Positions 1-5,984 of a stretch of DNA of 11,021 nt are shown in pieces; positions within the stretch are counted from its first letter, which is position 1; each line of letters begins with the position of its first letter. The stretch is from Candidatus Beckwithbacteria bacterium (GTDB taxonomy: Bacteria; Patescibacteriota; Microgenomatia; UBA1400; UBA1449). Location: assembly GCA_012798485.1 (NCBI GenBank), contig JAAZND010000080.1:1-11021 (forward strand). Reading direction: 5' to 3'. A program made the position numbers and the translations under genes. Below the pieces are notes generated by a model. It did not search any database. It saw nothing but the letters and a program-made list of their open reading frames with translations, and had not been told where the DNA came from.

Positions 1-150
1 ATCAAACACTTGCAAAATTTTACCTAAAGCACTATTGGTAGCTGTAGACTCGCCTAAAACCTTGGCAAAATGCTGATAAATTTTAGGCGCAAGAGAAAAA
101 ATTAATAACAGAGATAATGAAGAAATAATAAAAAAATTTCTAAAATTCAT
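1..150 (-). CDS. N-terminus of a secreted or membrane-anchored protein (partial)
   Basis: Fifty codons are visible on the minus strand, from an ATG at 148-150 to the window edge, with no stop. The protein starts MNFRNFFIISSLSLLLIFSL, a short basic start followed by a hydrophobic stretch at about residues 6-20. This is a signal peptide or N-terminal membrane anchor. The part after it (APKIYQHFAKVLGES...) is too short to assign a family. The start is supported by a -10-like TATGAT 6 nt upstream, preceded by TTGTTT at 18-bp spacing, which suggests a leaderless mRNA. Function unknown. Confidence 0.6.
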   Translation of the reverse strand, partial: MNFRNFFIISSLSLLLIFSLAPKIYQHFAKVLGESTATNSALGKILQVFD

Positions 151-156
151 ACTCTT

Positions 157-186
157 ATCATAAACTGAAATTAAAGTCTAAAACAA
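157..186 (-). promoter_or_regulatory. Promoter of the 1-150 gene
   Basis: On the minus strand, TTGTTT (181-186), an 18-bp spacer and TATGAT (157-162) end 6 nt before the ATG at 150. Transcription from it would start at or near the start codon. Confidence 0.4.
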
Positions 187-203
187 GATAAAGTTTAAAA
201 GAT

Positions 204-231
204 AAAAAAAACGCTCCAGTTTGGGGCGTTT
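204..231 (-). terminator. Intrinsic terminator of rpmB
   Basis: Read on the minus strand, a stem pairs 209-217 with 223-231 (one G·T pair) around a 5-nt loop and runs into eight T residues (204-211). It lies just after the rpmB stop, so it most likely ends that transcript. Confidence 0.75.
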
Positions 232-256
232 AATATTTAAAATTTATTTTGAAAAA

Positions 257-499
257 TTATTCAGCTTTTTCAATTTTAATTGCTTTTGTTTGATTTTCTG
301 CCATAAATTGTTTCATCATTCTCAGGCATTTAGTACAAAAAGTCATTCTAAAGCTAGTACCATCTCCCCGATTTACTTTCATTGTGTGTAAATTTGGTTT
401 ATAGACTTTTGGAGATCTATATAAAAGTTCCTGACGAGCACGAGTGACTTTATTACCCATCATGACGCCTTTTCCGCAATTTTGACAATATTTAGCCAT
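257..499 (-). CDS. rpmB: 50S ribosomal protein L28 (bL28)
   Basis: An 80-residue basic protein of the large ribosomal subunit. It has the family's N-terminal CQNCGK..GNKVTRAR segment and the central PNLHTMKV motif (residues 35-42). Cys5/Cys8 and Cys55/Cys58 form the two halves of a zinc ribbon, so this is the zinc-binding (C+) form. The tail (residues 66-80) is Lys/Glu-rich and not diagnostic. The length is normal for bL28. A GGTGA Shine-Dalgarno-like run lies about 16 nt before the ATG, rather far. The gene is monocistronic, with its own terminator at 204-231 and a possible promoter at 575-602. Confidence 0.95.
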   Translation of the reverse strand: MAKYCQNCGKGVMMGNKVTRARQELLYRSPKVYKPNLHTMKVNRGDGTSFRMTFCTKCLRMMKQFMAENQTKAIKIEKAE

Positions 500-574
500 T
501 GTTTTAATTCGAAATTCACCTTTTTTGGTAAATTAATATCGAAAACTTAAAAATATTTAAAAATTAACCTTTAT

Positions 575-602
575 ATCTTACCAAAATTTCTCAAAAAAGC
601 AA
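575..602 (-). promoter_or_regulatory. Possible rpmB promoter
   Basis: On the minus strand, TTGCTT (597-602), a 16-bp spacer and TAAGAT (575-580) lie about 75 nt before the rpmB start. The boxes are reasonable but the region is very AT-rich, so chance matches are likely. I see nothing else in the 500-710 gap. Confidence 0.3.
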
Positions 603-710
603 TCAATAAATAGCTAATTAGATGATCAGAAACTTAACTATCTAGTAAATCAGACTGACTATGCTAAATCTAAAATACAAGCTAACCAACTCACTAATCA
701 GTTATTCTTC

Positions 711-739
711 TTGGCATTCAAGCCAAAACATATTACAAT
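711..739 (+). promoter_or_regulatory. Promoter of the M50 protease gene, with overlapping inverted repeat
   Basis: TTGGCA (711-716), a 17-bp spacer and TACAAT (734-739) end 6 nt before the ATG at 746, which implies a leaderless transcript. An inverted repeat TTGGC(711-715)...GCCAA(722-726) overlaps the -35 box and part of the spacer, a position where a repressor could bind. No operator function is shown by the sequence. Confidence 0.5.
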
Positions 740-745
740 AAGAAT

Positions 746-1348
746 ATGTTTTTAGATCCAATTAGTCTGATTTTTAAAATCATTATTCTTTTTCCAGCTA
801 TTACTCTTCATGAGTTTGCTCATGCTTTTATGGCTGATAAACTTGGTGATCCTACTCCAAAAGTCATGGGTAGATTAACTCTTAATCCTTTGGCTCACCT
901 TGACCCTTTGGGAGCTCTGGCAATTTTATTTGCCAATTTTGGCTGGGGTAAACCTGTAATGTTTGACCCATACAATTTAGCAAATCCCAAAAGAGACAGT
1001 ATGCTCATTTCCTTAGCTGGACCTGCCAGCAATATGCTTTTGGCTATTTTATTGGCTGTTTTATTAAAATTTGTCCAAGTAGACAGTTTACTTAATATCT
1101 TTCTGCAAATTACTATTAGCATGAATATTGGCCTTGCTGTTTTTAATTTACTCCCGGTTCCTCCTTTGGATGGATCAAAAATTCTAGCCTTTTTTCTCTC
1201 CAATGAAAATGCTGCCAAACTCGAGTCTATGCCTTCTCAATATACTTTTTTTATTTTTCTAGTTTTAATTCTACCAATAGCTGGAATGTCAATTGCCTCA
1301 AGAATTATCTCTCCTATTATTGATGCTATTCTTCATTTACTTTTATAA
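746..1348 (+). CDS. Site-2 protease family (M50) membrane metalloprotease
   Basis: A 200-residue integral membrane zinc protease that would cut substrates within or near the membrane. HEFAH at residues 22-26 is the HExxH zinc site (His22, Glu23, His26) inside the first hydrophobic segment. NLLPVPPLDG at 134-143 is the second M50 motif, with Asp142 as the third zinc ligand. FGWGKPV (65-71) and SLAGPASN (89-96) are also typical of the compact group. Four or five further hydrophobic segments follow and there is no PDZ domain, so it is not an RseP type but a small SpoIVFB/S2P-like protein. Substrate unknown. It stands alone, with no ribosome binding site and a -10 box 6 nt before the ATG. Confidence 0.93.
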   Translation: MFLDPISLIFKIIILFPAITLHEFAHAFMADKLGDPTPKVMGRLTLNPLAHLDPLGALAILFANFGWGKPVMFDPYNLANPKRDSMLISLAGPASNMLLAILLAVLLKFVQVDSLLNIFLQITISMNIGLAVFNLLPVPPLDGSKILAFFLSNENAAKLESMPSQYTFFIFLVLILPIAGMSIASRIISPIIDAILHLLL

Positions 1349-1404
1349 CTTGTTCATCAATTTTTCACAAATCCAGATTAGAATTATATTGTAAATATAA
1401 ATTG

Positions 1405-1599
1405 AATGCTCTTTAAAATGTAGGTTCGGCAGCAAATTTCCTCAACAAAGCACTCTATAGGAGAAGCACAAAGCCTTTTTTGGTTACAGAAAAGGAAGTA
1501 TAGTAAAACTATGGTTTTATTATCAGCATCTCCACCTAGATATTCTGGGGATAGAGACCGAATCTACATTTTAGGGAGCATTTTTTATTATTTTTTATC
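1405..1599 (+). ncRNA. Structured RNA gene with 25-bp closing helix (6S-like candidate)
   Basis: Bases 1405-1429 pair without interruption with 1558-1582 (25 bp, three G·U pairs), and the 3' strand runs into T-rich sequence (1581-1599), giving a roughly 180-nt RNA. The interior can extend as one rod: an asymmetric bubble (1430-1438 against 1552-1557), then 1439-1443 with 1547-1551, 1454-1457 with 1537-1540, 1460-1467 with 1526-1533 (one A·A mismatch), and 1470-1475 with 1513-1518. Competing local hairpins exist at 1474-1495 and 1527-1552. Size and a rod with a bubble next to the closing helix recall 6S RNA, which binds RNA polymerase, but no sequence motif proves it. I see no tmRNA, SRP or RNase P signatures. 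A weak promoter may lie at 1364-1390 (TTCACA, 15 bp, TATATT). Confidence 0.65.
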
Positions 1600-1609
1600 T
1601 TATCAGCTC

Positions 1610-1651
1610 TTGATAAACTCCGTTTGTTTTAGGTATAATTTAGTTTATAAT
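1610..1651 (+). promoter_or_regulatory. Promoter(s) of the tRNA-Thr/Tyr/Thr cluster
   Basis: Two overlapping candidates: TTGATA (1610-1615), 18 bp, TATAAT (1634-1639); and TTGTTT (1624-1629), 16 bp, TATAAT (1646-1651). Both have perfect -10 boxes and lie 49-61 nt before the first tRNA. Confidence 0.55.
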
Positions 1652-1700
1652 ATTTCTTTGTGCCAGCAATAAATAAGCTGTTGTTTGTTTATTGTGTTTT

Positions 1701-1773
1701 GCCGAGATAGCTCAGTTGGTAGAGCAGTTGTTTTGTAAACATCAGGTCGTGGGTTCGAATCCCTCTCTCGGCT
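1701..1773 (+). tRNA. tRNA-Thr(TGT)
   Basis: A 73-nt cloverleaf with a perfect acceptor stem (GCCGAGA/TCTCGGC), GCTC/GAGC D stem, anticodon loop TTTGTAA (anticodon TGT, 1734-1736) and T loop TTCGAAT. Discriminator T; CCA not encoded. The anticodon and T stems each hold a T·T mismatch (tRNA positions 28-42 and 50-64), unusual for an elongator tRNA that would read ACA codons. It may still work, or be decaying if another copy exists elsewhere. Confidence 0.85.
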
Positions 1774-1839
1774 CAAATTTAGTATTAAGTTTATAAATAT
1801 AAACTATATACTTAAATATTTGCTACTAAATACTATTTT

Positions 1840-1924
1840 GCTAAGATGGCGGAGCGGTCAAACGCACCGGTCTGTAAAACCGGCGGTCGAAAGGCCTACG
1901 TTGGTTCGAATCCAACTCTTAGCA
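1840..1924 (+). tRNA. tRNA-Tyr(GTA)
   Basis: An 85-nt class II tRNA with acceptor GCTAAGA/TCTTAGC, anticodon stem CCGGT/ACCGG, loop CTGTAAA (anticodon GTA, 1874-1876), a long variable arm and a perfect T arm (GTTGG TTCGAAT CCAAC). The long variable arm with GTA is the normal bacterial tRNA-Tyr form. CCA not encoded. A broken copy follows 4 nt downstream. Confidence 0.95.
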
Positions 1925-1928
1925 CAAA

Positions 1929-2020
1929 ACTAAAGTTAAGGAGCGGTCAAACACATCCCGCAAAATGCGGGGCAGTGAAAAAAGCATACGTCCCGCACAA
2001 ATGCGGGACTCTTAGCACCA
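1929..2020 (+). pseudogene. Degenerate tRNA-Tyr copy with palindromes in place of two arms
   Basis: Aligns with the neighbouring tRNA-Tyr: the first 20 nt align without gaps, GAGCGGTCAAAC (1941-1952) is identical, and TCTTAGCAC near the 3' end is identical and continues to an encoded CCA (2018-2020). The anticodon arm is replaced by TCCCGCAAAATGCGGGG (1956-1972) and the T arm by GTCCCGCACAAATGCGGGAC (1990-2009), nearly the same palindrome twice. The first keeps a 5-bp stem and 7-nt loop but lacks T33 and any Tyr anticodon; the second lacks the TTCGAAT loop. The acceptor stem has mismatches at pairs 1-72 and 6-67. Not a normal elongator tRNA. Confidence 0.8.
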
Positions 2021-2023
2021 TTT

Positions 2024-2096
2024 GCCCAGATAGCTCAGATGGTAGAGCGCAGTCTTGGTAAGACTGAGGTCTCGGGTTCGATCCCCGATCTGGGCT
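2024..2096 (+). tRNA. tRNA-Thr(GGT)
   Basis: A 73-nt cloverleaf with all stems intact: GCCCAGA/TCTGGGC, GCTC/GAGC, CAGTC/GACTG with loop TTGGTAA (anticodon GGT, 2057-2059), and TCGGG/CCCGA with loop TTCGATC. It starts 3 nt after the CCA of the broken tRNA-Tyr copy, so the cluster is probably one transcript processed into units. Confidence 0.96.
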
Positions 2097-2104
2097 CAAG
2101 TTTG

Positions 2105-2134
2105 GTTGCATTTATAGGATTTTTTTGCTAAAAT
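2105..2134 (+). promoter_or_regulatory. Possible rpmG promoter
   Basis: TTGCAT (2105-2110), 18 bp, then TGCTAAAAT (2126-2134), an extended -10. An 8-bp hairpin (2116-2123 with 2130-2137) overlaps it. It would give an 85-nt rpmG leader. An alternative TTAAAT (2213-2218) ends 7 nt before the GTG start and would give a leaderless mRNA. Confidence 0.35.
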
Positions 2135-2225
2135 CCTTCTGTTATAAACAGTTTAGAGTTTAAAAAGAAAAATCACAAATTGATCTTGATTATAAATTTG
2201 TCATTTTTAATTTTAAATTGACAGC

Positions 2226-2405
2226 GTGGCTACAAAAGGAAAAGGTCCAAGAAACAAATTAGGTTTAGTTTGCTCAGTCTGTAAAAGCAGAAATTACATC
2301 ACTTCCAGAAATAAAGTAAATACAGAAGAAAAACTTAAACTTTTGAAATACTGTAAAAAATGTCAGAAAAGAACTGAACATAAAGAAGTGGCTAAATTAA
2401 AATAA
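2226..2405 (+). CDS. rpmG: 50S ribosomal protein L33 (bL33)
   Basis: A 59-residue basic protein of the large ribosomal subunit, starting at GTG (VATKGKGPRNKLGL...). Cys16/Cys19 and Cys43/Cys46 form the two CxxC pairs of the zinc-binding form; NYITSRNK (23-30) and the Lys-rich end are typical. The length is slightly above the usual 50-55. rpmG next to tRNA-Thr genes is a common bacterial arrangement, although secE and nusG do not follow here. No ribosome binding site is evident before the GTG, so the start rests on similarity. The gene ends 20 nt before a strong terminator. Confidence 0.93.
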   Translation: MATKGKGPRNKLGLVCSVCKSRNYITSRNKVNTEEKLKLLKYCKKCQKRTEHKEVAKLK

Positions 2406-2425
2406 AACCTTAAGTTAAATTTTTT

Positions 2426-2454
2426 AAGAACGCTCGCAAGGGCGTTCTTTTTTT
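2426..2454 (+). terminator. Intrinsic terminator of rpmG
   Basis: A 10-bp stem (2426-2435 with 2440-2449, one T·G pair) closed by a GCAA tetraloop and followed by seven T residues (2448-2454). A textbook terminator. Confidence 0.93.
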
Positions 2455-2462
2455 CGCTTTTT

Positions 2463-2471
2463 TGTTATAAT
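2463..2471 (+). promoter_or_regulatory. Extended -10 promoter of the 53-residue protein
   Basis: TGTTATAAT ends 6 nt before the ATG at 2478, directly after the rpmG terminator. There is no clear -35 box; the TG extension would compensate. It implies a leaderless mRNA. Confidence 0.5.
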
Positions 2472-2477
2472 AATTTT

Positions 2478-2639
2478 ATGAAAAATAAGAATCAAAACCA
2501 GCAAAAAAATGCATTTGCCTTGACACGCCAAAAATTTTCCTTAAGTTCTAAAAATAATTTTAATAAAAAATTTGAAATTCAGGGAAAGCTCGCTGCCATG
2601 CATAATATCCAAAGAGCCTCTGGCAGAAGAGGAAATTAA
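2478..2639 (+). CDS. Small basic protein of unknown function
   Basis: A 53-residue ORF (MKNKNQNQQKNAF ... ASGRRGN) rich in Lys, Arg, Asn and Gln, with no hydrophobic segment and no cysteine. I do not recognise the family. It has its own TGTTATAAT box 6 nt upstream and a terminator separating it from rpmG, which favours a real gene over a chance ORF. The composition would suit an RNA- or ribosome-associated protein, but that is only a guess. Confidence 0.5.
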   Translation: MKNKNQNQQKNAFALTRQKFSLSSKNNFNKKFEIQGKLAAMHNIQRASGRRGN

Positions 2640-2669
2640 GATTGTCATTTGAGCGAAGTCGAAAAATCT
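2639..2669. repeat. Dispersed palindromic repeat
   Basis: AGATT (2639-2643) and AATCT (2665-2669) flank GTCATTTGAGCGAAGTCG. This resembles the GTCATTTCGAGCGAAGTCGA type of short intergenic repeat that I recall from several bacterial genomes. It directly abuts the stop codon of the small basic protein. Confidence 0.45.
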
Positions 2670-2695
2670 AATCTTTATTAAAAATTTATTCTTTC

Positions 2696-2723
2696 TTGTC
2701 TGATTTCAAAAAAAAGGTAAAAT
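2696..2723 (+). promoter_or_regulatory. Possible promoter of the tRNA-Ala region
   Basis: TTGTCT (2696-2701), 16 bp, TAAAAT (2718-2723), upstream of the broken tRNA-Ala copy and of tRNA-Ala. Confidence 0.4.
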
Positions 2724-2763
2724 ATATTGGTTGGCTATTAAATTTTTAATTAGCTTAATTTAA

Positions 2764-2866
2764 AATTTTTCATTTTTTGACCTGTAGCCCTGCCTGCCGG
2801 TAGGCAGGTCACTTGGTAGAGCGTCCCGATATTACATCGGGAAGGTAAGTTAAAAATGAAAAAATT
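2764..2866 (+). pseudogene. Degenerate tRNA-Ala copy with an inserted 20-bp palindrome
   Basis: The core 2779-2849 matches tRNA-Ala at 2891: CCTGTAGC, then TCACTTGGTAGAGCG, then AGGTAAG. Between GTAGC and TCACTTGG sits exactly 20 extra nt, CCTGCCTGCCGGTAGGCAGG (2789-2808), a palindrome splitting the D stem. The anticodon arm is changed to TCCCGATATTACATCGGGA (2824-2842). The T arm and 3' acceptor strand are absent. An outer inverted repeat (2764-2777 with 2852-2866, about 14 bp with one bulged A) encloses the whole unit. Confidence 0.75.
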
Positions 2867-2890
2867 ATAAAAGAAAAAAATAATAACTTT

Positions 2891-2963
<73 letters not shown>

Positions 2964-2981
2964 CATACATAAGTTTAAATT

Positions 2982-3075
2982 TTAGTTCAGATGTTAGAGC
3001 ATTTCGATATTGCATCAAGCAGGTAAGAGAGAAGTTTATCAAAACTGAAACATCGGGAATCATCCTTAAGGTCCA
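2982..3075 (+). pseudogene. Second degenerate tRNA-Ala-like copy
   Basis: TTTAGTTCAGATGTTAGAGC matches the D arm of tRNA-Ala with several changes, AGGTAAG (3021-3027) matches its variable region, and AAGGTCCACA (3068-3077) resembles its 3' end (CAGGTCCACA). The anticodon region CGATATTGCATC (3005-3016) is closer to the broken copy at 2764 (CGATATTACATC) than to the intact tRNA, so the two broken copies probably share an ancestor. The T-arm region is expanded to about 40 nt and has no T loop. Confidence 0.6.
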
Positions 3076-3125
3076 CAACAATTTACTCTCCTACTCTTTT
3101 TTAGCTAATCTTTCGAATTTTTCTC

Positions 3126-3134
3126 TGTTATAAT
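3126..3134 (+). promoter_or_regulatory. Extended -10 promoter of the methyltransferase pseudogene
   Basis: TGTTATAAT ends 7 nt before the ATG at 3142; no clear -35. It is still intact although the gene is broken. Confidence 0.5.
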
Positions 3135-3141
3135 CATTCTT

Positions 3142-4146
3142 ATGAAAAGGCTTTATTTTTCAACCTTTATTAGCGGTTTCCAAGAACTTATTAAACAGGA
3201 ACTGAATAAACATTTCGATGATCTTGAAATAGAATTATTACTTGACGGTTTAGTTGTCTATAAAACTGAAAGCTCTCTGGAAAAAATTATTCAACAGCCT
3301 TATTTTAATAACTCTTATTTACTTCTAAAAATGTTTTCTCAAACTCAGAATCTGAATCTTATCATTAATAATATTTTGAAGTCAGATTTGGAAAAATCTG
3401 TTAACTACTCAAATTCCTAGGAAATTAAAAACCTTTAGAGTAATTTTTAGCAAAGAAAATCAAATATCTGTCATAAATCCTAAGCTCCACAAACAAATTG
3501 AGAAAAAAATAGAAATGAGCTTACACTTGAAGACAAACCGCAGTAAACCTCAATTTGAATTTTGGTTTATGACAAGAAATGAAAACTATATTTTCTTTGG
3601 AATGAGATTAAATAAAACAACTTACAAATTGGCAAAAGGAGAGTTATGACCAGAGCTTAGTTATCTCTTGATAAGCCTTTCTCAGCCGAATGCTAAAGAT
3701 ATTTTTCTAGATCCTTTTGCTGGCTCCGGATCTATTCCTTGGGTAAGAAAAAAATACCTTTTACTCAGATTATTGCTCTTGATGAAAATCCTAATTTGAT
3801 AAAAAAACTTAAATTCCGCTTTGCCAGACATAAAAGTATCACCATTATACAAAATAATATCCTGAATTCTAATCTGAAACCTGATTCAGTAAACAAAATT
3901 GTCACCGATCCACCTTGGGGTTATTTTGCCAAACAAAACATGAACTTATTTAATTTTTATCAAAAAATGTTGACTGTATTTTGGAGTCTACTTAAAAGAA
4001 ATGGAATCTTAGTCTTGTTAATAGGCAACAGAGATCTTTTTGATAAATTGCTACTGCAATTTCAAAATCAATATCAATTGCTTAATCAATACAATATCTT
4101 AGTTTCAGGGAAAAAAGCCAGTGTTTATAAACTGAAGAAAATTTAA
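3142..4146 (+). pseudogene. Broken THUMP-domain class I RNA methyltransferase
   Basis: Three pieces together read as one SAM-dependent RNA methyltransferase of the RlmL/Trm14-like (UPF0020) type. Piece 1 (from 3142) is an N-terminal THUMP-like region. Piece 2, in the next frame (about 3398-3754), has KTFRVIFSKENQ, GELxPELSYLL and motif I LDPFAGSGSI. Piece 3 (to 4146) has IIALDENP and the catalytic TDPPWGYF motif (motif IV). The lesions are a +1 shift near the A5 run 3392-3396 (stop at 3418-3420), an in-frame TGA at 3647-3649 where CGA (Arg) would suit the GELRPEL motif, and a -1 shift at the A7 run 3748-3754. The two shifts cancel. Real pseudogene or homopolymer sequencing errors plus one substitution. 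Confidence 0.8.
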
Positions 4147-4152
4147 CTATTC

Positions 4153-5922
4153 TTACTCCCCCACTATATCCCAATTTTTAAGGTATTCTTTATTTCCAGA
4201 TTGGATTTTGAATAAAGAGGCATACAAACCATCTTTGGCCAAAAGTTCATCATGACTACCTTTTTCGATAATTTTCCCTTTGTCAAAAACCAAAATCTGG
4301 GTAGCTTTACGAATAGTGGAAAGACGATGAGCAATCACAATTGTGGTTCTGCCTTGGATAACTTTAGCCAAAGACTGCTGGATCAAAACTTCAGAATGAC
4401 TATCAAGCTGACTGGTAGCTTCGTCTAAAATTAAAATGGGTGGATCTTTCAAAATCACTCTTGCCAAACTTAACCTCTGTTTTTGTCCTCCAGAAAGCCT
4501 CACTCCTTTTTCCCCTATTTCCGATTTATAGCCTCTGGGTAAGTCTTTAATAAATTCATGAGCATTGGCAATCTCACAAGCCATCCTCATATCATCCAAG
4601 GTGGCTTTAGGGTTAGCGTAGCGCAGGTTTTCTTCTATTGTAGCGGCAAACAGATATGGCTCTTGGGAAACTAGCCCAATAGAATTACGTAAATCTTTAA
4701 GATCAAAATTTTTGATATTAACACCGTCAATCAGAATTTTCCCTGAGGAAACATCGTAAAAACGATTGAGTAAATTGATAATGGTTGTTTTACCAACACC
4801 GGACTTACCAACCAAAGCACACATTGTTCCTGGAGCAATAGTGAAGTTAATTTTTTCAAAAATAGCTCTTCCTCTTTTATAACTAAAACCTACGTTTTCA
4901 TAAATAATTCTGCCTTTAACTTCTTCAAGTTTTACTGGATTTTTGGCAGATTTAATATTGGATTTGGCATCCAGAATATTAAAATAATCCTTAGCCCCAA
5001 TCATCGCACGTTTTACTTCCCAAAAAATCCATTCCAAGCTCCATAAAGGTTCACGAATCAAGGAAACATAACCTAGAATCATCACCATAGTTCCGATAGT
5101 AAATTGACCGCTAAAAGTCAGATAAACTACCCAGGCATAAACAATCCAGATACTAAATTCTAAAAGCAGATCAGCAAAAATAAATCTGTTTTCAATTCCT
5201 TGAGATTGATAAACATGCGTTAAAATTTGCTGATTAAAGTCTTTTAATTTCTTTTGTTCAAATTTTTCAGCTACATATGATTTAACCAAAGGAATGGAAG
5301 TAATCGTTTCCCAAAAATGACCATATTGATTGTCATAAATTTTATAGATTTTATCTTCTATAACTTTAATATTATTAAAACGTAGGTAATGCAAACAAGA
5401 AACCAAAATAAAAATTACAAGCATAAATAAAGCTAAAATCCAATTAAAACTGGCTACAATCACAAAAGAAATGATGGCACTAAAAAAATTAGGCACAAAA
5501 TACATTCCTGAATTACTGATAATCTGAGTCAACTGATTAGTTCCTCGGTCAAGCTGGCTCATAAGTTTACCGGATTGATTTTCGTTAAAAAAGCTAAGAG
5601 GTAAAACCATTAAGTGTTCAAAACCTTTTTCTTTGAGATGTGAACGGAATTTTTGTACAAAAATAGAACTAAGATACCAGGAAATACGGTTAAAAATCAC
5701 ACCCAAAACTTTTACCAGCAGATAAGCCAGCAAAAAATAAATCAATCTTTTAGGAAAAATAGTACTGCCACTACCAAGGCCAACCAGTCCGTCAGTAATG
5801 TTTTTTAAAACTATTGGCTCAATTTGTTTGAGTCCTGCAATCAATAAAATCACTACCGAAATAGCTAAAACATTTTTCCAATAAGGCGATGCGAGTTTTA
5901 TAACTTTAGTAAAATAAGACAT
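4153..5922 (-). CDS. ABC exporter half-transporter (membrane domain fused to ATPase)
   Basis: A 589-residue MsbA/MdlB-like half-transporter that would dimerise and use ATP to export a lipid, peptide or drug. About six membrane segments occupy residues 15-300 (clear stretches near 17-35, 60-78, 145-180 and 250-285). The ATPase domain has an aromatic A-loop Tyr348, Walker A GKSGVGKT (372-379), Q-loop Gln420, signature LSGGQ (476-480), Walker B ILILD with Glu501, and H-loop His532. All catalytic residues are present, so it should be active. Substrate cannot be read from the sequence. The gene is alone, has a TGTTAAAAT box 7 nt before its ATG, and converges on the methyltransferase pseudogene with 6 nt between stops. 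Confidence 0.95.
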   Translation of the reverse strand: MSYFTKVIKLASPYWKNVLAISVVILLIAGLKQIEPIVLKNITDGLVGLGSGSTIFPKRLIYFLLAYLLVKVLGVIFNRISWYLSSIFVQKFRSHLKEKGFEHLMVLPLSFFNENQSGKLMSQLDRGTNQLTQIISNSGMYFVPNFFSAIISFVIVASFNWILALFMLVIFILVSCLHYLRFNNIKVIEDKIYKIYDNQYGHFWETITSIPLVKSYVAEKFEQKKLKDFNQQILTHVYQSQGIENRFIFADLLLEFSIWIVYAWVVYLTFSGQFTIGTMVMILGYVSLIREPLWSLEWIFWEVKRAMIGAKDYFNILDAKSNIKSAKNPVKLEEVKGRIIYENVGFSYKRGRAIFEKINFTIAPGTMCALVGKSGVGKTTIINLLNRFYDVSSGKILIDGVNIKNFDLKDLRNSIGLVSQEPYLFAATIEENLRYANPKATLDDMRMACEIANAHEFIKDLPRGYKSEIGEKGVRLSGGQKQRLSLARVILKDPPILILDEATSQLDSHSEVLIQQSLAKVIQGRTTIVIAHRLSTIRKATQILVFDKGKIIEKGSHDELLAKDGLYASLFKIQSGNKEYLKNWDIVGE

Positions 5923-5929
5923 AAATTAA

Positions 5930-5938
5930 ATTTTAACA
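5930..5938 (-). promoter_or_regulatory. Extended -10 promoter of the ABC exporter
   Basis: TGTTAAAAT on the minus strand ends 7 nt before the ATG at 5922, with no strong -35. Implies a leaderless mRNA. Confidence 0.5.
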
Positions 5939-5984
5939 TAAATAAGAAGCAAATTTAACTAACAATACTTGTTATTTAAAGCAA

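Noticed and set aside
895..1218. 107-codon open frame on the minus strand inside the M50 gene
   Set aside because: A shadow of a well-supported protease gene with HExxH and NLLPxPPLDG motifs; its own translation shows no family features.
1405..1599. tmRNA, SRP RNA or RNase P RNA
   Set aside because: No tRNA-like ends or tag frame, no GGAAGGNAGCAGC SRP motif, no GAGGAAAGTCC core, and the length is too short for tmRNA or typical RNase P.
1846..2061. 71-codon open frame across the tRNA-Tyr/tRNA-Thr genes
   Set aside because: It runs through intact tRNA genes; such frames commonly appear over tRNAs and carry no coding meaning.
2824..2842. Suppressor tRNA with a TTA-like anticodon in the broken tRNA-Ala copy
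   Set aside because: The loop has nine bases or lacks T33 depending on how it is paired, and the T arm and 3' acceptor strand are missing.
3647..3649. TGA recoded as an amino acid (as glycine in Gracilibacteria)
   Set aside because: Arginine, not glycine, fits the motif at this site, the same gene has frameshifts, and no other gene here contains an in-frame TGA.
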